64,000 nucleotides of DNA, from the NCBI GenBank assembly GCA_900543215.1, contig UQQR01000002.1, positions 62,001 to 126,000 on the forward strand, written 5' to 3'. This document shows positions 59,956-64,000 of the stretch, one piece after another. Position 1 is the stretch's first letter; each line of letters opens with the position of its first letter. This DNA comes from an uncultured Oscillospiraceae bacterium (GTDB lineage: Bacteria; Bacillota; Clostridia; Oscillospirales; Acutalibacteraceae). The notes under the pieces are model-generated. The model searched no databases, was not told the origin of the DNA, and saw only the letters and a list, made by a program, of their open reading frames with translations. The translations under genes and the position numbers were made by a program.

Positions 59956-60938
59956 TGCTTGCTACAATATTTGCATTTATTAACGCCGCCATTATTCAGG
60001 GTATTCCGTTGCTTTTCGGTGCGACAGGAGAAATTATAACCGAAAAAAGCGGCAACCTTAATCTCGGAATACCGGGCATTATGTATATGGGCGGTATTTC
60101 GGGTATTATAGGCGGATATCTTTACGAGCATTCAACCGATAATCCCGCGGTGTGGCTCTGCATACTTATTCCGCTTCTCTCGTCGCTTATCGGTTCAATG
60201 CTTATGGCGCTGATTTACAGCTTTTTAACCATAACCCTACGCGTTAATCAAAATGTTACGGGACTTGCGCTTACAACCTTCGGTATCGGTGTGGGTAACT
60301 TTTTCGGCGGTTCGCTTTTAAGCTTTTTCGGCGAAACGGGTTCAATCTCCCTTTTGGCTACCGGAAATTGCTATAAGGCAAAGCTCCCCTTTGCCGATAA
60401 GCTTGGTCTTTTCGGAAAAACCTTTTTGTCTCTCGGCTTTCTTGCGTATCTTGCGATTGCTATAGCGATAGTTACATCCTATGTGTTAAATCACACAAGA
60501 ACAGGACTTAATCTCCGCGCGGTAGGCGAAAATCCTGCAACGGCTGACGCCGCAGGCATAAACATCACAAAATATAAATACCTTTCAACCTTGATAGGCG
60601 GCGCTATTGCGGGGCTCGGCGGCTTGTACTTTGTAATGGACTATACCGGCGGAGCCTGGACAAACAACGGCTTCGGCGACAGAGGCTGGCTTGCCATAGC
60701 AATAGTAATATTTGCCGTTTGGAAACCCGGAATGGCAATTTTAAGTTCGTTCCTTTTCGGCGGTCTTTATATACTTTGTGTATATATACCGGGACTTTCA
60801 AGCAGCGCAAAGGAGCTTATAAATATGCTCCCGTACCTTGTTACAATACTCGTGCTTGTGGTTGTAAGTATGCGTAAAAAGCGTGAAAATCAGCCACCGG
60901 CGCATCTGGGCCTCTCGTATTTCCGTGAGGACAGATAA
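59955..60938 (+). CDS. Nucleoside-type ABC transporter permease 2
   Basis: The 327-residue membrane protein has about eight helices, with LFGATGEIITEKSGNLNLGIPGIMYMGG and GLNLRAVGENPATADAAGINITKYKYLS, the hallmarks of the YufQ/NupQ permeases. It overlaps permease 1 by one base and ends the transporter operon. A strong terminator lies 42 bp after the stop. The four proteins together form a BmpA-type importer, placed behind a guanine-controlled xpt gene. Confidence 0.93.
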   Translation: MLATIFAFINAAIIQGIPLLFGATGEIITEKSGNLNLGIPGIMYMGGISGIIGGYLYEHSTDNPAVWLCILIPLLSSLIGSMLMALIYSFLTITLRVNQNVTGLALTTFGIGVGNFFGGSLLSFFGETGSISLLATGNCYKAKLPFADKLGLFGKTFLSLGFLAYLAIAIAIVTSYVLNHTRTGLNLRAVGENPATADAAGINITKYKYLSTLIGGAIAGLGGLYFVMDYTGGAWTNNGFGDRGWLAIAIVIFAVWKPGMAILSSFLFGGLYILCVYIPGLSSSAKELINMLPYLVTILVLVVVSMRKKRENQPPAHLGLSYFREDR

Positions 60939-60980
60939 ATTTCCTCTTACATTTTTCGACAAAATATGGTATAATATAAT

Positions 60981-61021
60981 CGTTCCGATAGATATAGGTT
61001 TATCGGAGCGGTTTTTGTTTT
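60981..61021 (+). terminator. Hairpin with T-run between the transporter operon and the CarD gene
   Basis: CGTTCCGATA (60981-60990) pairs with TATCGGAGCG (61001-61010, one G-T pair) and is followed by GTTTTTGTTTT. TATAAT elements at 60970-60975 and 60975-60980 directly precede it, so a transcript starting from them would begin with this hairpin. Confidence 0.8.
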
Positions 61022-61048
61022 GCGGCACGAAAGAATGAGAGGTAGAAA

Positions 61049-61534
61049 TTGTTTAATAAGGGAGATAAAGTAATTTACGGGCAAACCGGAGTATGCGTAG
61101 TTGAGGATATTGCACAGCGTGAGCTGATAAAGAATGTCAAACGGCTTTACTATAAGCTGAGACCGATATATCAGCAGAATAATATTATTTACGCACCGGC
61201 GCAGAGCGATAAGGTGTTTATACGGAGTATAATCTCAAGAGAAGAGGCAGAACAGCTCATAAGAAAAATTCCGGATATTTATAAGGCGGCGCTTGAGAGT
61301 GAGGACGCGGACGGCGAAGAAAATAAGCCTACGACCTGTGAAGAGCTTGCGGCGGTAGCGGTGAAGATTCACAGAAAAAAGAAAGCGGCTAAAAGTGCGC
61401 ACAAAAGGCTTGGCTTTACCGATGAAAAAAATCTTGAACACGCCGAGGAAATGCTTTTCGGCGAGCTTGCCGAGGTACTGGAGCTTGATATTAACGAAAT
61501 TCCTAAGGTACTGTTCGGCGGAATTGCCGAATAA
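61049..61534 (+). CDS. CarD family transcriptional regulator
   Basis: The 161-residue protein starts MFNKGDKVIYGQTGVCVVEDI, the beginning of the CarD/TRCF RNA polymerase-interacting domain (about 1-65). A helical C-terminal half with KKAAKSAHKRLGFTDEKNLEHAEEMLFGELA follows. Such proteins bind the RNA polymerase beta subunit and adjust promoter opening. The start is the TTG at 61049 after GAGAGG. It precedes a PF06541 membrane protein gene by 25 bp; the two are probably one transcript. Targets are unknown. Confidence 0.88.
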   Translation: MFNKGDKVIYGQTGVCVVEDIAQRELIKNVKRLYYKLRPIYQQNNIIYAPAQSDKVFIRSIISREEAEQLIRKIPDIYKAALESEDADGEENKPTTCEELAAVAVKIHRKKKAAKSAHKRLGFTDEKNLEHAEEMLFGELAEVLELDINEIPKVLFGGIAE

Positions 61535-61559
61535 GCTTTAGTCGGGGGGGGAGATTTGT

Positions 61560-62543
61560 ATGACAGAACAAAAGACTCTTGAAACGCTGAGTTCAGAGTT
61601 GCTTGAAGCGGAAAAAAGGGAGTCCGAGCGTTTTAACACCTCGCTTTATGAGCGCCTTGCAAATCAAGGGAGTATGACAAAAGAGGAGCAGGACGCCCTT
61701 GCCGATGAAGTGGACTGCGAGGTAAAAATTCTTGAAAATGCCTCGTCACAGCTTAAAAAGGCTCAAAAATGGGCATTCGATCAGGCGGATGAGCTTCGCA
61801 CAAGACTTAAAGAGGGCAGAACCAGCGACAGTAAGGAGCTTATTATACGCAGAGCGCCGGCCAATTCGGTTATAGATTATGAGGAAGAAAAAACAAAGAA
61901 CTTCGCCGCGGGAGTTAATTTTTATAAAATAGCACTCATCCTGATTTCGGGCAGCTTTGCGGGCGTTGTTATAGAAATGCTGTGGTGTTTTATCCGTCAC
62001 GGATATTTTGAAAGCAGGGCGGGTCTTGTTTACGGACCGTTCAATTTGCTTTACGGTGTCGGTGCTACGGCGCTTACGCTGTTGCTTTATAAATACCGTA
62101 ACCGCAGTGCGTCAATTTCGTTTTTCGGCGGTATAATAGTGGGAAGCGCGGTTGAATATCTGCTTTCGTGGGGTCAAGAAAAGCTTTTTGGCTCAACCTC
62201 GTGGGATTACAGCGCCGTTCCGCTTAATATCAACGGAAGAATCTGTCTTTTGTATTCGGTTTTTTGGGGCTTTTTGGGTGTGATGTGGATTAAAAGCATA
62301 TACCCGAGAGTGGCAAAGGTAATACTTAAAATACCGAATAAGGCAGGAAAAATTATAACGATTGCCCTTACGGTGTTTATTGTGTTTGACGGTATAATGA
62401 GTCTCGGCGCGGTGTGGCGCTGGTCGGAAAGAGTACATAAAAGGCCGTCACACTCGGCAGTGGACGATTTTTTCGATAACAGATTCCCTGATAAAAGAAT
62501 GAAAAAAATATTTGCCAATATGGTATTTTCCGAAGAAGCTTAA
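61560..62543 (+). CDS. PF06541-type membrane protein with N-terminal coiled coil
   Basis: The 327-residue protein has a charged helical N-terminal half (about 1-115, with LEAEKRESERFNTSLYERL). Five to six membrane helices follow, with GSFAGVVIEMLWCFIRHGYFESRAGLVYGPFNLLYGVGA and SWDYSAVPLNINGRICLLYS, matching the family of the protein encoded at 36027. The order of coil and membrane parts is reversed between the two. It follows the CarD gene and ends in a terminator. The family is called a putative ABC permease, but transport is unproven. Confidence 0.84.
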   Translation: MTEQKTLETLSSELLEAEKRESERFNTSLYERLANQGSMTKEEQDALADEVDCEVKILENASSQLKKAQKWAFDQADELRTRLKEGRTSDSKELIIRRAPANSVIDYEEEKTKNFAAGVNFYKIALILISGSFAGVVIEMLWCFIRHGYFESRAGLVYGPFNLLYGVGATALTLLLYKYRNRSASISFFGGIIVGSAVEYLLSWGQEKLFGSTSWDYSAVPLNINGRICLLYSVFWGFLGVMWIKSIYPRVAKVILKIPNKAGKIITIALTVFIVFDGIMSLGAVWRWSERVHKRPSHSAVDDFFDNRFPDKRMKKIFANMVFSEEA

Positions 62544-62554
62544 TATGCTTTTCT

Positions 62555-62581
62555 ATCCTCCCGTTAAGGGAGGATTTTTTA
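62555..62581. terminator. Bidirectional terminator
   Basis: ATCCTCCC (62555-62562) pairs with GGGAGGAT (62568-62575), 5-nt loop, T-run, between convergent genes. Confidence 0.92.
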
Positions 62582-62585
62582 AAAT

Positions 62586-63083
62586 TTAGTTTTTATCCTC
62601 CGATTTCAGCTTGTTTTCAAGCGCCGATTGCTTAGCAAGGATAGCATTAACCTTATCGTAAAGATCCTCAATCATAATTTCTGTTTTGAGGTTTACTTTA
62701 TAGTCGTTTTCCGCTCTACGGCGGTCCTTTTCCTCCTGTCGGTTTTGGCTCATCATAATAAGCGGAGCCTGAATTGCCGCAACGCAGGACAGCACAAGGT
62801 TTAGCAGAATGAAGGGGTACGGATCAAATGCCTTGGAGGCTAAAATAATATTTATCACCATCCAGATAATAAGAACGCCGGTAAAGGAAAAGATAAACGC
62901 CCAGCTTCCGGCGAATTTCGCAATGGTATCCGCCGCCCGCTGTCCGAGCGTGCATTTGTCCTTTTCGTTCTCGGGGCGCACCGAAATTTTACTGTCCGCC
63001 AAAAGGTTAAGCACTTCTTCGTCTGACATATCACGGCGTATATCCTTTAATACTTCTTTTAACAATTTTCTGTTTTCTTTCAT
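62586..63083 (-). CDS. DUF1003 family membrane protein
   Basis: The 165-residue protein has a basic N terminus with DMSDEEVLNLLADS, and the DUF1003 core LGQRAADTIAKFAGSWAFIFSF, FDPYPFILLNLVLSCVAAIQAPLIMMSQNRQEEKDRRRAENDY, with two membrane helices. A coiled-coil tail follows. The family is widespread and of unknown function. It is a single gene facing the PF06541 gene. AAGGGAAT precedes the ATG. Confidence 0.9.
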   Translation of the reverse strand: MKENRKLLKEVLKDIRRDMSDEEVLNLLADSKISVRPENEKDKCTLGQRAADTIAKFAGSWAFIFSFTGVLIIWMVINIILASKAFDPYPFILLNLVLSCVAAIQAPLIMMSQNRQEEKDRRRAENDYKVNLKTEIMIEDLYDKVNAILAKQSALENKLKSEDKN

Positions 63084-63189
63084 AATAAATATTCCCTTCT
63101 TTTACATTAAATCGGAACAGCAGACATAAAGCGATAAGTCCGTGTGCGGATTTGCTTTTTCTTTATAAAGAATAAGTCTTATGATTAAC

Positions 63190-63220
63190 AAAAACCCCCG
63201 ATCATATCGGGGGTTTTTCG
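63190..63220. terminator. Terminator next to tRNA-Ser
   Basis: AAAAACCCCCGAT (63190-63202) pairs perfectly with ATCGGGGGTTTTT (63206-63218). It lies 27 bp beyond the tRNA 3' end and can act on the minus strand. Confidence 0.93.
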
Positions 63221-63246
63221 GACACATCTTTTTTGTGTCCTTATTA

Positions 63247-63338
63247 TGGCGGAGATGGAGAGATTCGAACTCTCGAACTCGTTTCCGAGTTACACGATTT
63301 CCAATCGTGCGCCCTCGACCAGACTAGGCGACATCTCC
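63247..63338 (-). tRNA. tRNA-Ser (anticodon GGA)
   Basis: A 92-nt class II tRNA on the minus strand. GGAGATG (63332-63338) pairs with CATCTCC, the anticodon loop TTGGAAA within the CACGA/TCGTG stem gives GGA, and a long variable arm forms from ACTCGG and CGAGTT. The T loop GTTCGAATC is intact, and CCA is encoded at 63247-63249. It reads UCC and UCU codons. Confidence 0.96.
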
Positions 63339-63340
63339 AT

Positions 63341-63547
63341 ACGGCCGAATTAACGGTGCTCGAAACGACACCTATACATTATAACGGCAAACATAAAAAA
63401 AATCAAGACTTATTTGAACAAACATCGAAATTAATTTTTCTGTATTAAAGGACTGACCGGAAGACGGCGGATTTGTTCCGTAATGTACTTATTTTTCCTC
63501 GGTACGCATATATTTTTAATAAGACAAAGAATTTAGGAGTTTTACAT
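63341..63547. other. Spacer between tRNA-Ser and the sporulation genes
   Basis: No gene is seen on either strand and no clear consensus promoter could be assigned. A sporulation sigma-factor promoter would not be easily recognised by eye. Confidence 0.4.
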
Positions 63548-63775
63548 ATGGAAGAAATCGAAAAGCTGACAGGGAGCGTTCAGGGCAGAGCGGCGGCAAT
63601 AATTATGGTTCAGGCGGTGACTGTATTGCTCATACTTTTATCCGTGCTTACAATGAAGTATTTTTTTCCCGAATATTACGGCGAGGTGCGTAAGTGGTAC
63701 GAAACGGAGTTTTGCTCGGAAACAAGCGTGGACGAGGTCTTAAAAGCTGCCGGCGGTGATACAGATGAAGTTTAG
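63548..63775 (+). CDS. Short single-pass membrane protein, SpoIVFA-like N-terminal part without peptidase domain
   Basis: The 75-residue protein has a polar start (EEIEKLTGSVQGRA), one membrane helix (about 16-40), then YFFPEYYGEVRKWYETEFCSE and an acidic end. The Tyr/Trp-rich segment after the helix resembles the part of SpoIVFA-type proteins that follows the membrane anchor, but the M23 domain is absent. TTAGGAG precedes the ATG at 63548. The next gene, a SpoIVFB-like protease, starts 11 bp before its stop. By position it is a candidate partner or inhibitor of that protease. Confidence 0.65.
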   Translation: MEEIEKLTGSVQGRAAAIIMVQAVTVLLILLSVLTMKYFFPEYYGEVRKWYETEFCSETSVDEVLKAAGGDTDEV

Positions 63776-64000
63776 ACTGTTAGGAACCGAATTTTATGTT
63801 TCTTTTCTGTTTGCGGCTGTAATAACCGCAATGATCGCCTTTGACCGCACGGGATATATACTTCCTTTGCTTTTTGCGATAGTAATGCACGAATTGGGAC
63901 ATTTAACGGTTATGTGGCTTCTTGACTGCGCTCCCAAAAGAGTAAGGCTTGTGCCTGCATCTGTGGAAATAACCGCAAAATTTACGGCGTCGGACAAAAA
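63765..64000 (+). CDS. Site-2 metalloprotease, SpoIVFB-like, 3' part beyond window
   Basis: The frame from the ATG at 63765 runs off the right edge after 78 codons. It starts MKFRLLGTEFYVSFLFAAVI, with one membrane helix, then ATG-rich IVMHELGHLTVMW, where HELGH is the zinc-binding motif of M50 proteases placed in a membrane helix. The start at only about 50 residues before HExxH fits SpoIVFB, which cuts pro-sigma-K in the mother cell. It overlaps the short upstream gene by 11 bp. The rest of the protein and any CBS domain cannot be seen. Confidence 0.82.
   Translation, partial: MKFRLLGTEFYVSFLFAAVITAMIAFDRTGYILPLLFAIVMHELGHLTVMWLLDCAPKRVRLVPASVEITAKFTASDK

Noticed and set aside
1..64000. 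CRISPR array, prophage or insertion sequence
   Set aside because: No regularly spaced repeats, phage structural genes, integrase or transposase were seen in the window.

Overview
The window reads as a chromosome segment of a spore-forming Clostridia member, most probably Oscillospiraceae/Ruminococcaceae. Grounds: consensus promoters (TTGACA, 17 bp, TATAAT), strong Shine-Dalgarno sites, the clostridial gene orders DUF951-prfA-tsaC-coaE and recA-recX-rimO-pgsA-cysE-cysS, DUF1385/PF06541/DUF6472/CarD proteins, and a SpoIVFB-type protease at the right edge. This assignment is inference; there is no 16S rRNA gene in the window.

Layout. 1-3880: a cut-off Kef-type antiporter (-), then a GntR/YtrA-type regulator with an ABC exporter pair behind a promoter carrying a perfect palindromic operator. 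3925-6784: a secreted GH25 muramidase with SH3 repeats and an apparent AUA start, then rplJ-rplL with an L10 leader attenuator. 6794-10424: iron-dependent alcohol dehydrogenase, flavodoxin and rny with a long folded leader. 10438-16506 (-): DUF951, prfA, tsaC/sua5, coaE, M18 aminopeptidase, a small membrane protein and mnmE. 16547-20417: PBP1-type synthase, DUF2156 protein and GNAT, facing prs (-). 21767-37868: a very long same-strand run from a lipoprotein/two-component system through recA, tRNA and rRNA modification, cysteine and phospholipid genes to plsC. 37865-42824: typA, exonuclease, radical SAM enzyme, an apparently leaderless XRE membrane regulator and ung. 43076-45580: an M23 peptidase facing phosphoglucomutase.

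45646-48622 is an AT-rich island between divergent pgm and cls, bounded by a perfect 12-bp direct repeat. It holds a 28-codon leader-like gene with an operator-covered consensus promoter and a terminator that starts at its stop codon, a secreted protein of unknown function, a membrane zinc-ribbon protein, an 18-codon proline-rich reading frame and a GNAT gene behind a cluster of inverted repeats. This is the part of the window most likely to hold something undescribed.

48721-64000 returns to housekeeping: cls, a 47-residue membrane protein with its own consensus promoter, glgP with a GH13 enzyme (alpha-glucan breakdown), a guanine riboswitch controlling xpt, followed by a BMP-type nucleoside ABC transporter (purine salvage), a CarD regulator with a PF06541 membrane protein, DUF1003, tRNA-Ser(GGA), and a sporulation pair (short SpoIVFA-like protein and SpoIVFB) running off the edge.
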